A DNA stretch of 53,791 nucleotides from Streptomyces sp. CBMA29 (GTDB taxonomy: Bacteria > Actinomycetota > Actinomycetes > Streptomycetales > Streptomycetaceae), in assembly GCF_014596445.1 (NCBI RefSeq), contig NZ_MECL01000094.1, forward strand, positions 1 to 53,791, given 5' to 3'. The notes beneath the pieces are model-generated. The model searched no databases. It was not told where the DNA came from and saw only the letters and a list, made by a program, of their open reading frames with translations. The translations under genes and the position numbers were made by a program. This document shows positions 16,247 through 25,546 of this stretch, piece after piece (within the stretch, counting starts at the first letter, position 1; each line of letters begins with the position of its first letter).

Positions 16247-18247
16247 TCAGCTCGCCGCGTAGGTTTCGACGGCCTTGTCGAAGGCCCGCTGGACGTCGGC
16301 GCGGCGGGCGTCGGGCCCGCTGACGACCACGACGTGGTAGGCCCCGTCGACGATGACCGCAAGATTGAGGGCGTAGATCTGCGTGTCGTTGGCATCCCGA
16401 TAGCTGTATTCGCCCTCAGCGGCATTGTGCCCGCGCAGGTCGAGCGTGTGGAGACCGGAGGCGGCGGACCAGGACGAGCCGCGGAAGGCGGCCAGTTCGG
16501 GCTCTTCGAGCTGGTAGGCGAGCGGGTCGCTGCCGTGGTCGGAGACCTTGTCACGGCCGGGCACGACGGTGAGCTGGAGGTCGCTGCCGGAGTAACGGAC
16601 CTGCCCCTGACCGTTCTTGCCGGTGCGCTGCCAGCCGGTGTGGACGGCGACGGTGAACCCGGCGGAGTCGGTGCGCATGACGAAGTCGCTGCCGAGGTCG
16701 GGCGGCGCGCTCGTCGGCGCCTTCGTCGGCGTAGGTGGCGCGCTCGTCGCAGCCGTCGTCGGCGCCTTCGTAGGCGTCGGCGTCGGCGTCGGCTTCTTGC
16801 TTCCGCTGTGCCCGCCCGACACCTCGGCCGGGACCGTACGGTCGCCGCCCTTGGCCCCGTTGTCCGACGTGTTGCTGTTGCCGGGCATGACGAGCACCGC
16901 GTACGCGACGACGGCCGCGAGCACCACCAGGACCGCGATCAGCAGCCGCACGCCCAGCTTGCGCGGCGCCTCGTCGCCGCCGCGCGGGGGCTTGCGGTAG
17001 ACGACCTCCTGCTCCTGGTGGATCTGCTCCTGCCGCATCTCGCTGCGCCGCACCTGCTCGCGCTTGGTCTTGGTGACCCTCGCCTGCTTGCCGCGGGCGT
17101 GCCTGCGGTGCTGCATCCCGGCGGCGTCGGCCTCGGCGGCGGCCTTGCGGCGGCGCCGCCGTACCAGCTCGCCCTTGCGGCGGACGATCGGCAATTTGGC
17201 CGGATCCGTCGGTACCTGGACCATGTCGAGGCCCAGATCCGGCTCGGGCGCGGAGCGGATCAGCGACCGCAGCCAGCCGCCCAACTCCTCGGCCTCCGGC
17301 CGCTCTTCGGGGTCGGGGCGGAGCAGGGATTCGACGATCGGCCGCAGCGCGCCGCACTCCTCGGCGAAGGCGGGCGGCTCGGCGCACACCATCTGCACCA
17401 GTTCGGCGGCGCTCTCCTCGGGGAACGGCGGATGCCCCTGCACGGTACGGAAGAGCAGCGAGCCGAGCGCCCACAGGTCGGCGGCCGGGCCGACCGGCGG
17501 CGAGAGCCGCCAGTTCTCGTGGACCTCGTGGGCCTGCTCAGGCGCCCAGCGCTCGGTGACGGCGCCGATGACGGTGATCCGGTTCTGCCGGGCCCGCTCC
17601 TGTTCGAGGGCGGACTCGGGGCCGTGCCAGGACTGGTCCTCACCCGCGCCCGACAGGCCGCCGCCCGCGAGGACTTGGATGTGCTGCGGCACGGGGTCGT
17701 AGCCGCACAGCGCCTCTTGGGCGGCGCCCGCGGCGAGCCCGGCGAGCATCGCCCGGCCGTCGTCGCAGACCAGCACGGTGCTCGCGGTCACATTGCGGTG
17801 CGTCCAGCCGTACGCGTGCAGGGCGCGCAGCGCGGTGAGCACGTCGGAAGCGACCTCGGCGGCGCGGTAGGCGTCCAGCGGCCGGTCGGCGAGTAACGCG
17901 GCGAGCGGCCGGGCGGACACCAGTTCGCTCGCGATCCAGAGACTGCCGCCCTCGATGAAGATGTCGAAGACCTGGACCAGCCGGGGGTGGTCGGGTATCG
18001 CGGCCGCCGAGCGGGCGGCCTCAAGAGCGCGCCGCGCGCTGTCGCTCAGCGCGTCCTGGTCGCCGTAGCCCCGGTCGTCGCCCGCGACTTCGGCGGTGAC
18101 GACCTCGGGCAGCAGCACCTGCCGGACCAGGACTTCCTGGCCGCTGTAGGTGTCAAAGGCGCGCGTCTCGACCAGTTCGAACTCGTCGGCGGGCGGCCGG
18201 GGCAGCCGGTACCGGTCGGCGAGCACGCGGCCCGCGTATTCGTCCAC
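16247..18247 (-). CDS. Membrane pseudokinase (Ser/Thr kinase-like, catalytic residues lost)
   Basis: A 666-residue protein with the fold pattern of a Hanks kinase but no active site. The Gly loop is absent, the VAVK Lys position reads LVRQVLLPE, the HRD loop reads GWTHRNVTASTVL, and DFG is replaced by AMLAGLAAG. Later kinase-lobe motifs remain (ADLWALGSLLF). A basic coiled segment (about 385-445) precedes one membrane helix (LLIAVLVVLAAVVAYAVLVM), a Thr/Pro linker and an ectodomain like those of its neighbours. GTG 18247 has GAGAGGGGG upstream. Codon 17896-17894 is TTA (Leu), which needs the bldA tRNA, so translation may be development-linked. A scaffold or kinase-regulator role is inference. 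Confidence 0.88.
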   Translation of the reverse strand: MDEYAGRVLADRYRLPRPPADEFELVETRAFDTYSGQEVLVRQVLLPEVVTAEVAGDDRGYGDQDALSDSARRALEAARSAAAIPDHPRLVQVFDIFIEGGSLWIASELVSARPLAALLADRPLDAYRAAEVASDVLTALRALHAYGWTHRNVTASTVLVCDDGRAMLAGLAAGAAQEALCGYDPVPQHIQVLAGGGLSGAGEDQSWHGPESALEQERARQNRITVIGAVTERWAPEQAHEVHENWRLSPPVGPAADLWALGSLLFRTVQGHPPFPEESAAELVQMVCAEPPAFAEECGALRPIVESLLRPDPEERPEAEELGGWLRSLIRSAPEPDLGLDMVQVPTDPAKLPIVRRKGELVRRRRRKAAAEADAAGMQHRRHARGKQARVTKTKREQVRRSEMRQEQIHQEQEVVYRKPPRGGDEAPRKLGVRLLIAVLVVLAAVVAYAVLVMPGNSNTSDNGAKGGDRTVPAEVSGGHSGSKKPTPTPTPTKAPTTAATSAPPTPTKAPTSAPPDLGSDFVMRTDSAGFTVAVHTGWQRTGKNGQGQVRYSGSDLQLTVVPGRDKVSDHGSDPLAYQLEEPELAAFRGSSWSAASGLHTLDLRGHNAAEGEYSYRDANDTQIYALNLAVIVDGAYHVVVVSGPDARRADVQRAFDKAVETYAAS

Positions 18248-18394
18248 GACGCCCCCTCTCCGGCCCTTCCCGACCCGATGCCATCCGTGCGGGAACCCGC
18301 GCCCGCACCCCACCTTGTACCCGTAGCGGTCCGATCCGAACGGAATCCGGCTGCGGACAGTCCACGGCTCCTCACAATACGTGCTGCGGGGCGC

Positions 18395-20236
18395 TTACTT
18401 GGCCGGTTTGAAGGTAGCGAAGAAGGTCGCCAGGGCCTTGGTGTTGGAGTCGCTGGTCCACGCGTCGGCCGGGGTCGTGAACACTATGGCGTAGCCGTGG
18501 TGCGCGTCCGTCACGAATCCGCGGCTCAGGATGTGTACCTGTGTACCCCCCGAGTCCCGCTTGTACTCCCAGTCGGCCGCGTCGTACGAGCGGTAGTCCG
18601 CCTTGACGACGGCGATCTGCTGGTAGCCGGGAATCCCCGGGCCCTTGGTCTTGGAGTCGTGCTGCCACGCGCCGAGGGCGCTCGGGCCCGGCGAGTGCGT
18701 CACGTCCACCAGCAACTCGCGGCCGTCGGAGCCCCGGAACTTCGAGCCGCTGCCGTACCCGTTGTCCCCGACCCGCTTCCAGCCGTTGGGCAGGGCTATC
18801 GAGAAGCCCTCGGTGTCGTGGAAGGGGTAGAAGCCCGCCGGTGCGGACGTCGCCGGTGTCGTCGGCGCCGACGCCGAACCACTCGGCGTGGAAGGCGACT
18901 TGCCGTCGTCCGTACCGCCGCCCTTGCTGTCCTGCGAACCGCCGGAGGCCGACGCCGACGCCGACGCGGACGTGGAAGCCGACGTCTTGGCGCCGGGCTT
19001 GGCCGCCGATCCGTTCCCGCCGTCGCCGCCACCGGAGTTGGCCAGCGCTATGCCGATCACCGTGCCCAGCAGGGCGATCACGATGGCCGCGGCCACGATG
19101 ACCATCGTGCGGCGCGGCACCACGTCGGTGAGCGACGCGCGCGGCGGTGCGGGCGGCGGGACGGGAGCGCCCGGCTCAGGGGCGGCGGCCGAAGCCGCGG
19201 GCTTCGCGGGCATCTTGGCCGCGGCGGCCTTGCGGACCGAGCGCAGCGCGTCGCGCAGCCGGGCCTGGTCTGCGGCGGCGGCGCGGGTGGCGGGCGGGGC
19301 GTCGGTCGGGGTGGGCTGGGGGTCCACCTTCAGCACGACGGTACGGGCGTCGGAGGTGGGCGGCGCGACCGGGCGTTCGGGGGCGTGCGCGACGGTGGAC
19401 AGCAGGGCGTACGCGCCGTCGTGGTCGAGGCGTTGGGCCGGGTCCTTGACCAGCAGACCCTTGATCGCCTCGGCGAGCGGCCCGGCGTTGGTCATCGGCC
19501 CGACCGGCTCGGTCATCACGGCGGTCAGGGTGGCGATGGCCGACCCCTTGTCGTACGGCGGGCGGCCCTCGACCGAGGCGAACAGCAGCGCGCCGAGCGA
19601 CCACAGGTCGGCGGGCGGGCCGGGCTTCTGGCCGCGCGCGCGTTCCGGCGAGATGTACGAGGGGGCGCCGACGAGCATGCCGGTGGAGGTGACGGACGGG
19701 TCGCCGTCGATCTGGGCGATGCCGAAGTCGCTGAGCACGACGCGTCCCGCGCCGCGGCCTTCGGGTTCAGAACCGCGGTCGGCGAGCAGGACGTTGGAGG
19801 GCTTCACGTCGCGGTGCAGGATGCCCGCGTTGTGGGCGGCCTTGAGGACGTCGAGTATGACGAGGCCGACCTCGGCGGCGCGCTTGGGCGTGAGCGGGCC
19901 GTCCTCACGGATCGCGTCGGACAGCGAGCGGCCCTCGACCAGCTCCATGACGATCCACGGCCGGTCGTCCTCCTTGACCACGTCGAAGACGGTGATCGCG
20001 CCGGTGTTGCGGATGCGCGCGGTGGCCTTGGCCTCGCGCAGCGTCCTGGTGACCAGCCGCTGTTTCTCGTCCTCGTCGACGTTGCCGGGGAACCGCAGTT
20101 CCTTGACGGCGACGGTACGGCCCAGCGTCTCGTCGACGGCGCGCCACACCGTGCCCATGCCGCCTTTGCCGAGGACTTCGCCGAGGCGGTACCGGTCGGC
20201 GAGCACGCGTCCGTCGGTACTTTCGACCTCGCTCAT
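18395..20236 (-). CDS. Transmembrane Ser/Thr protein kinase
   Basis: A 613-residue Hanks-type kinase with intact motifs: LGKGGMGTVWRA, VAVKELRFPG, ILHRDVKPSNVLL, LSDFGIAQID and APSYISPERARG. An Ala/Pro-rich juxtamembrane stretch leads to one membrane helix (TMVIVAAAIVIALLGTVIGI, about 385), a Ser/Ala repeat linker (SASTSASASASASGG) and an ectodomain of about 150 residues (GFSIALPNGWKRVGDNGYGS). ATG 20236 has AGAGGGA about 5 nt upstream. It follows the kinase gene at 20309 and precedes the pseudokinase. Substrates and ligand are unknown. Confidence 0.94.
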   Translation of the reverse strand: MSEVESTDGRVLADRYRLGEVLGKGGMGTVWRAVDETLGRTVAVKELRFPGNVDEDEKQRLVTRTLREAKATARIRNTGAITVFDVVKEDDRPWIVMELVEGRSLSDAIREDGPLTPKRAAEVGLVILDVLKAAHNAGILHRDVKPSNVLLADRGSEPEGRGAGRVVLSDFGIAQIDGDPSVTSTGMLVGAPSYISPERARGQKPGPPADLWSLGALLFASVEGRPPYDKGSAIATLTAVMTEPVGPMTNAGPLAEAIKGLLVKDPAQRLDHDGAYALLSTVAHAPERPVAPPTSDARTVVLKVDPQPTPTDAPPATRAAAADQARLRDALRSVRKAAAAKMPAKPAASAAAPEPGAPVPPPAPPRASLTDVVPRRTMVIVAAAIVIALLGTVIGIALANSGGGDGGNGSAAKPGAKTSASTSASASASASGGSQDSKGGGTDDGKSPSTPSGSASAPTTPATSAPAGFYPFHDTEGFSIALPNGWKRVGDNGYGSGSKFRGSDGRELLVDVTHSPGPSALGAWQHDSKTKGPGIPGYQQIAVVKADYRSYDAADWEYKRDSGGTQVHILSRGFVTDAHHGYAIVFTTPADAWTSDSNTKALATFFATFKPAK

Positions 20237-20308
20237 GGGATCCCTCTGCTGTCCTGGACGTGTTGACAGCCATCATCCCCGAACGGGGGACGCGGAAGCG
20301 AACCCGGC

Positions 20309-22105
20309 TTATGGGTTCGATAGCCGGAAACCGGCCACAGCGTTCGTGAACACCGGTCGGTAGGTGTCCCATTCGGCGTCGGGAGCCGACAGGTAGACCG
20401 CGTACTCACGACCACCCGGCTTGCCGAATCCGAGGTCGATCGCATGGAATTTGCGGACCGAGCCCTGGAAGGTGAACTCCCACAGCGCGGCGGGCATCCC
20501 CAACTGCATGGTGCGGATCATCCGTTCGCGGTGGTACTCGTCGACCTGTTCCTGGGTCTGCGGCTCCAGGGTCAGCCAGTGCTCGTACGGGTCGTCGCTG
20601 CCGAAGTCCAGCGAGCTGATCTTCAGGCCGATCTTGCCGGTCGGGTCGATGAAGTCGACCTCGTCGCCGTCCTTCTTGACCTGCCGTGTCCAGCCGTCGG
20701 GCACCGGGACCGCGTAACCGTGGTCGGTCTCCGTGACCAGGTGGTAGCCCTCGGGCAGCGCGGGGGGCGACGGGGTGGCGCTCGGTGTCGGGCTGGCCGA
20801 GGGCGTGTTGGTGGTCGGCGGTGTGCTGGCCGGAGTGGTGGGCCCCGGGCCCGCGTCCGTACCGGAGCCGCGGTTGTGGTTGACGGCGTACGCGGTGCCC
20901 GCGGCTACGAGGGCGAGGACGAGGACGCCCGCGATCCACAGTCCGGTACGGCGGCGCGGCCGGTCGGGGCGGTGCGCGCCGGAGTGCGGGCCGGTGTCGG
21001 GACCGGAACCGCCCGCGCCCGTACCGAAACCCGGGCCCGTACCGAGACCGGCGCCCGTTCCCTTACCGGTGCCCGTGGAGTACGACGGCGGGGGCCCGAA
21101 GGAGCCGGCGTACGGAGGGGAGTGCGCGCCGCCGGGGGGCGGGGCGCCGGGCACCTGGGTGACGGTGGCGGTCGGGCCCTCGCCCGTGGGGTAGGTGAAC
21201 CGGTCGGTGTCTACCTGTCCGGTGTCCGGCTCGGCCAGCGGAATCCGCAGCATGCGCTCGGTCTCGTCCATGGACAGCCGCTCGCCCGGCTCCTTGGCGA
21301 GCAGCCCGGCGATCACCTGGGTCAGCGCGCCCGCGTTGGCGGCCGGCAGCACCGGCTCCTCGGCGATGGCGTACGCGGTCTCGATCGCGGTCGGCCGCCG
21401 GAAGGGCGACTCGCCCTGGACGGCCTGGTAGAGCGTGGCGCCCAGCGCCCACAGGTCGGACTCGGGGCCCGGCAGGGCGCCCCTGATCCGCTCGGGCGAC
21501 AGGAAGTCGATGGAGCCGATGAGTTCGCCGGTCCGGGTGAGGGTGGAGGTGCCGGACGCCTGGGCGATGCCGAAGTCGGTGAGGACCACGCGCCCGCTGC
21601 CGTAGCCCTGTTCGGGGGAACCGCCCTCGACGGGCGCGCCGCCCTCGACGCCGAGCAGGACGTTGCCCGGCTTGACGTCGCGGTGCAGCACTCCGGCGCG
21701 GTGCGCGGCCCGCAGCGCGGCGACCATGCCGCGGCCGATCCTGGCGACTTCGGCGACCGGCAGCGGTCCGTGCTTCTTGAGCTGTTCGCCGAGCGTGACC
21801 GACGGGACGTACTCCATGACGATGGACGGCAGTCCCTCGTCGTCCACGACGTCGTGCACGACCACCACGTTGGGGTGGCTGATCCGGGCGGCGGCGCGCG
21901 CCTCGCGGCGGGTGCGTTCGAAGAGGGTGGCCAACTCGTCGTCGTGCATGTGCGGCTGGGGCGGGTGCAGTTTCTTCACCGCGACCTGCCGGCCGAGGAG
22001 TTCGTCCTCGGCCCGCCACACGGTGCCCATGCCGCCCCGGCCGATGCGTTCGAGCAGCCGGTACCGGCCCGCGACCAACCGCCCCTCGTCGGCCTGTCCC
22101 GTCAT
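20309..22105 (-). CDS. Transmembrane Ser/Thr protein kinase
   Basis: A 598-residue Hanks-type kinase. It has IGRGGMGTVWRAEDELLG, the ATP Lys in VAVKKLHPP, catalytic loop VLHRDVKPGNVLL, VLTDFGIAQAS and FLSPERIRG. A Gly/Thr-rich linker leads to one membrane helix (GLWIAGVLVLALVAAGTAYA), a Ser/Thr/Pro spacer and a C-terminal ectodomain (GYAVPVPDGWTRQVKKDGDE) related to those of the other three genes. It is the first gene of the four-kinase cluster in transcription order; 72 bp separate it from the next. ATG 22105 has only a weak GAAGGG upstream. Confidence 0.94.
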   Translation of the reverse strand: MTGQADEGRLVAGRYRLLERIGRGGMGTVWRAEDELLGRQVAVKKLHPPQPHMHDDELATLFERTRREARAAARISHPNVVVVHDVVDDEGLPSIVMEYVPSVTLGEQLKKHGPLPVAEVARIGRGMVAALRAAHRAGVLHRDVKPGNVLLGVEGGAPVEGGSPEQGYGSGRVVLTDFGIAQASGTSTLTRTGELIGSIDFLSPERIRGALPGPESDLWALGATLYQAVQGESPFRRPTAIETAYAIAEEPVLPAANAGALTQVIAGLLAKEPGERLSMDETERMLRIPLAEPDTGQVDTDRFTYPTGEGPTATVTQVPGAPPPGGAHSPPYAGSFGPPPSYSTGTGKGTGAGLGTGPGFGTGAGGSGPDTGPHSGAHRPDRPRRRTGLWIAGVLVLALVAAGTAYAVNHNRGSGTDAGPGPTTPASTPPTTNTPSASPTPSATPSPPALPEGYHLVTETDHGYAVPVPDGWTRQVKKDGDEVDFIDPTGKIGLKISSLDFGSDDPYEHWLTLEPQTQEQVDEYHRERMIRTMQLGMPAALWEFTFQGSVRKFHAIDLGFGKPGGREYAVYLSAPDAEWDTYRPVFTNAVAGFRLSNP

Positions 22106-22165
22106 CTCGCGCCCTTCCGCCCGCTCCCCCGACGCGCGCCGCGTCTCCCCCGAGACGCACCGTGC

Positions 22166-23872
22166 CTAGAGGGGAACGATATCGGGCGCGCCAAGCCTGG
22201 CCGCATCCGCGGTCAGATCATCGGGTTGCAATTGCGACTCGCGTTCGGCCTCAACACGCTTCTCGTAATAGGCAACTTCCTTATCGATCTGGTCCTTGTC
22301 CCAGCCCAGGACGGGTGCCATCAACTCGGCGGCCTCGCGGGCGCTGCGGGTGCCGCGGTCGAAGGTCTCGATCGAGATCCGGGTCCTGCGGGCCAGCACG
22401 TCGTCCAGGTGGCGGGCGCTCTCGTACATCGCCGCGTAGACGATCTCGGCCCGCAGGTAGTCGTCGGCCGAGGTCAGCGGGGCGCCCAGCGACGGGTCCT
22501 CGGCGATCAGCGCGAGCACCTCCTCGGCGAGCGAGCCGTACCGGTTGAGCAGGTGCTCCACCCGGGCGACGTGCAGTCCGGTGCGGGCGGCGGTGCGGGC
22601 GCGGGCGTTCCACAGCGCGTGGTAGCCCTCGGCGCCGACCAGCGGCACATCCTCCGTGCAGCACTCGGCCACCCGGTGGTCCAGGCCGTGCACGGCCTCG
22701 TCGACCGCGTCCTTGGCCATCACGCGGTACGTCGTGTACTTGCCGCCCGCGACCACCACGAGTCCCGGCACCGGGTGCGCCACGGTGTGCTCGCGCGAGA
22801 GCTTGCTGGTGGCGTCCGACTCCCCGGCCAGCAGCGGACGCAGGCCCGCGTAGACGCCCTGGACGTCGTCCCTGGTCAGCGGGGTGGACAGCACCGAGTT
22901 GACGTGTTCGAGCAGGTAGTCGATGTCGGCGCTGGACGCCGCCGGGTGGGCCTTGTCCAGGTCCCAGTCGGTGTCGGTGGTGCCGATGATCCAGTGCCTG
23001 CCCCAGGGGATGACGAACAGCACGCTCTTCTCGGTCCGCAGGATGAGCCCGGTGGTGGAGTGGATCCGGTCCTTGGGGACCACCAGGTGGATGCCCTTGG
23101 ACGCGCGGACGTGGAACTGGCCGCGCTCGCCGATCAGCGCCTGCGTGTCGTCGGTCCACACCCCGGTGGCGTTGACGATCTGCTTGGCGCGGATCTCGTA
23201 CTCGCCGCCCTGCTCGCCGTCCTGCACCCGCGCGCCGACGACGCGCTCGCCCTCGCGGAGGAAGCCGATCACCCGCGCCTGGTTGGCGACCTGCGCGCCG
23301 TAGGAGGCGGCGGTACGCACCAGGGTGGTGACGAAGCGCGCGTCGTCGACCTGCGCGTCGTAGTACTGGAGCGCCCCGACCAGCGCGTCCTTGCGCAGCG
23401 CGGGCGCCACCTGGAGGGCGTGCTTACGGGTGAGGTGGCGGTGCACGGGCAGGCCGCGGCCGTGCGCGGAGGAGACCGACATGGTGTCGTACAGCGCGAC
23501 GCCGGAGCCCGCGTAGAGCCGTTCCCACGCCTTGTGCTGCAACGGGTAGAGGAACGGGACCGGCCGCACCAGGTGCGGGGCGAGGCGTTCCAGCAGCAGA
23601 CCGCGCTCCTTGAGTGCCTCGCGGACCAGCGCGAAGTCCAGCATCTCCAGGTAGCGCAGGCCGCCGTGGATCAGCTTGCTCGACCGGCTGGAGGTGCCGG
23701 ACGCCCAGTCGCGGGCCTCGACCAGGCCGGTGGACAGGCCACGGGTGACGGCGTCCAGCGCCGTTCCCGCGCCGACCACCCCACCGCCCACGACCAGCAG
23801 GTCCAGCTCGTGCTCGGCCATCCGGGCCAGTGCCCCGGCCCGCTCGGCGGGGCCCAGTGTTGACGTACGCAT
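22166..23872 (-). CDS. glpD: Glycerol-3-phosphate dehydrogenase (FAD-dependent)
   Basis: A 568-residue flavoprotein oxidising sn-glycerol-3-phosphate to dihydroxyacetone phosphate at the membrane, feeding electrons to quinone. The FAD motif is DLLVVGGGVVGAGTALDAV near the N-terminus. Then follow SGTSSRSSKLIHGGLRYLEM, a substrate region WGRHWIIGTTDTDWD, and the C-terminal DAO domain with GGKYTTYRVMAKDAVDEAV. Length and motifs are normal for actinobacterial GlpD. ATG 23872 has GGGAGG 7 nt upstream. No glpF or glpK is adjacent. The promoter region contains a 20-bp tandem repeat (24011-24070). Confidence 0.95.
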   Translation of the reverse strand: MRTSTLGPAERAGALARMAEHELDLLVVGGGVVGAGTALDAVTRGLSTGLVEARDWASGTSSRSSKLIHGGLRYLEMLDFALVREALKERGLLLERLAPHLVRPVPFLYPLQHKAWERLYAGSGVALYDTMSVSSAHGRGLPVHRHLTRKHALQVAPALRKDALVGALQYYDAQVDDARFVTTLVRTAASYGAQVANQARVIGFLREGERVVGARVQDGEQGGEYEIRAKQIVNATGVWTDDTQALIGERGQFHVRASKGIHLVVPKDRIHSTTGLILRTEKSVLFVIPWGRHWIIGTTDTDWDLDKAHPAASSADIDYLLEHVNSVLSTPLTRDDVQGVYAGLRPLLAGESDATSKLSREHTVAHPVPGLVVVAGGKYTTYRVMAKDAVDEAVHGLDHRVAECCTEDVPLVGAEGYHALWNARARTAARTGLHVARVEHLLNRYGSLAEEVLALIAEDPSLGAPLTSADDYLRAEIVYAAMYESARHLDDVLARRTRISIETFDRGTRSAREAAELMAPVLGWDKDQIDKEVAYYEKRVEAERESQLQPDDLTADAARLGAPDIVPL

Positions 23873-24010
23873 CCGTGTGCCTCCCATGGTGGCGGCGCTC
23901 TCGCGTGCCGCCGCGGTGGATAGCCCTCCACTCGATAGTGACCGCCACCGGCGCGGGCGGCCACCCTTGACCCGCCGTCGAGGGGGGTGCCGACGGCGCG
24001 GACCGGGTGC

Positions 24011-24070
24011 GGCCGGGGGGTGCCGGGTGCCGCCGGGGGGTGCCGGGTGCCGCCGGGGGGTGCCGGGTGC
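24011..24070. repeat. 20-bp tandem repeat upstream of glpD
   Basis: TGCCGGGTGCCGCCGGGGGG occurs at 24021-24040 and 24041-24060, with half units on each side. It lies about 140-200 bp upstream of the glpD start, in the divergent intergenic region shared with the gene at 24203. The rest of that gap (24080-24140) is AT-richer and probably carries the promoters. A CCATCCGTGGAG doublet sits at about 24143-24166. Confidence 0.85.
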
Positions 24071-24202
24071 CCGTAACCCGGATGACTGCACGGCGCGCCG
24101 TGCGGTCATATCAGTCATTTATCTGGTTAGCCTGATTTAAAGCCATCCGTGGAGCCATCCGTGGAGTCCCCGTGGTGGTCGCAAGGGAGAGGACTGAACC
24201 GC

Positions 24203-25483
24203 ATGCCCGCAGACCTCGCAGTGCTCGGACTCGGCCGCACCGGACTTCCCCTCGCCCAGGCGGCGACCGCCGCGGGCGTCGGCGTCATCGGCTACGAACC
24301 CGACCCGGCCGCCGCGGCCGACATCAACGCGGGCCGCGTACCGCCGGGCACGCTCGCCGCCGCCGACCTGCGCCGGATGCTCGCGGGCGGCTTCCGCGCG
24401 ACCGCGGACCCGGCGGTGCTCGGCCGGGTGAGGACCGCCGTCATCTGCGCGCCCACCCCGCTCGGCGAGGACCGCGCCCTGGACCTGACGGCGGTGTCCG
24501 CCGCCGCCCGCGCACTCGCCGGGCACCTGCGCCCGCACACCACCGTCGTCCTGGAGTCGGCGGTCTACCCCGGCACCACCGAGGGGTTCCTGCGCCCGCT
24601 GCTGGAGGCCGACGGGCTGCGCGCGGGCCGGGACTTCCACCTCGCGTACTCCCCCAGCCGCCTCGACCCCGGCAACCGGGACTTCCACCTCGCCAACACC
24701 CCCAAGGTGATCGGCGGTTGCACCCCCGCCTGCACCGAGGCCGCCGCCGCCTTCTACGGCCGCTTCACCGAACGCATCGTGCGCGCCCGCGGCCCCCGCG
24801 AGGCCGAGGCCGTCAACCTGCTGGAGACCAACTACCGGCACGTCAACATCGCCTTCGCCAACGAGATGGCGGTCTTCTGCCACGACCTCGGCGTGGACCT
24901 GTGGGACGTGATCCGCTGCGCCGAGACCAAGCCGTTCGGCTTCCAGGCGTTCCGCCCGGGACCCGGCGTCGGCGGCCCGGCCGCCGCCCTCGACCCCAAC
25001 GCCGTCCCGCTCTTCGCCGCCATGCCCGCCCAGGGCCAGGCCCGCATGCTCGGCCACCCGCTGCGGATGGTCGAACTCGCCCAGGAGGTCAACTCCCGTA
25101 TGCCGCGCTACGTCGTCCAGCGCGCCGCCGCGCTGCTCAACGAGCACGGCAAGTCCCTGCGCGGCGCCCGCGTCCTGCTCCTCGGCGTCACCTACAAGGC
25201 CGACCTGGCCTCCCAGGAGGGCGCCCCTGCCCGCGAGATCGGCACCCGGCTCATCGAACTCGGCGCGCAGCTCTGCTACCACGACCCCTACGTACCGCAG
25301 TGGCGTGTTCTCGACCGTCCGGTGCCGCGCGCCGACTCCCTGTGGGAGGCCGCCTCCGAGGCCGATCTGACGGTGCTGCTCCAGCACCACCGCACGTACG
25401 ACCTCCAGGGCCTGGCGGTCAAGGCGCAACTCCTGCTGGACACACGGGGGGCGACGCCCGCGGGCGCGGCGGCGCGGCTGTAA
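24203..25483 (+). CDS. UDP-glucose/GDP-mannose dehydrogenase-like protein lacking catalytic residues
   Basis: A 426-residue protein with the three-domain nucleotide-sugar dehydrogenase layout. The N-terminal Rossmann motif is LAVLGLGRTGLPLAQAA, then APTPLGED and ESAVYPGTTE. The middle domain reads VNLLETNYRHVNIAFANEMA and the C-terminal domain LLLGVTYKADLASQEGAPA. The family's catalytic Cys motif (GVGGHCIxxDP type) is GVGGPAAALDP here, so Ala260 replaces Cys. The catalytic Lys of the middle helix reads Asn (AVNLLET) and SPER reads SPSR. Two-step oxidation to the uronate therefore seems impossible. It may be an altered-function oxidoreductase or a regulatory pseudoenzyme. ATG 24203 has GGGAGAGGA upstream. 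Confidence 0.85.
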   Translation: MPADLAVLGLGRTGLPLAQAATAAGVGVIGYEPDPAAAADINAGRVPPGTLAAADLRRMLAGGFRATADPAVLGRVRTAVICAPTPLGEDRALDLTAVSAAARALAGHLRPHTTVVLESAVYPGTTEGFLRPLLEADGLRAGRDFHLAYSPSRLDPGNRDFHLANTPKVIGGCTPACTEAAAAFYGRFTERIVRARGPREAEAVNLLETNYRHVNIAFANEMAVFCHDLGVDLWDVIRCAETKPFGFQAFRPGPGVGGPAAALDPNAVPLFAAMPAQGQARMLGHPLRMVELAQEVNSRMPRYVVQRAAALLNEHGKSLRGARVLLLGVTYKADLASQEGAPAREIGTRLIELGAQLCYHDPYVPQWRVLDRPVPRADSLWEAASEADLTVLLQHHRTYDLQGLAVKAQLLLDTRGATPAGAAARL

Positions 25484-25546
25484 CGGCCCGCCGCGGCGGG
25501 GTTCCCGATCCGCGTGCAGTGGTCATGTAACGACCAGAAGAACAAC

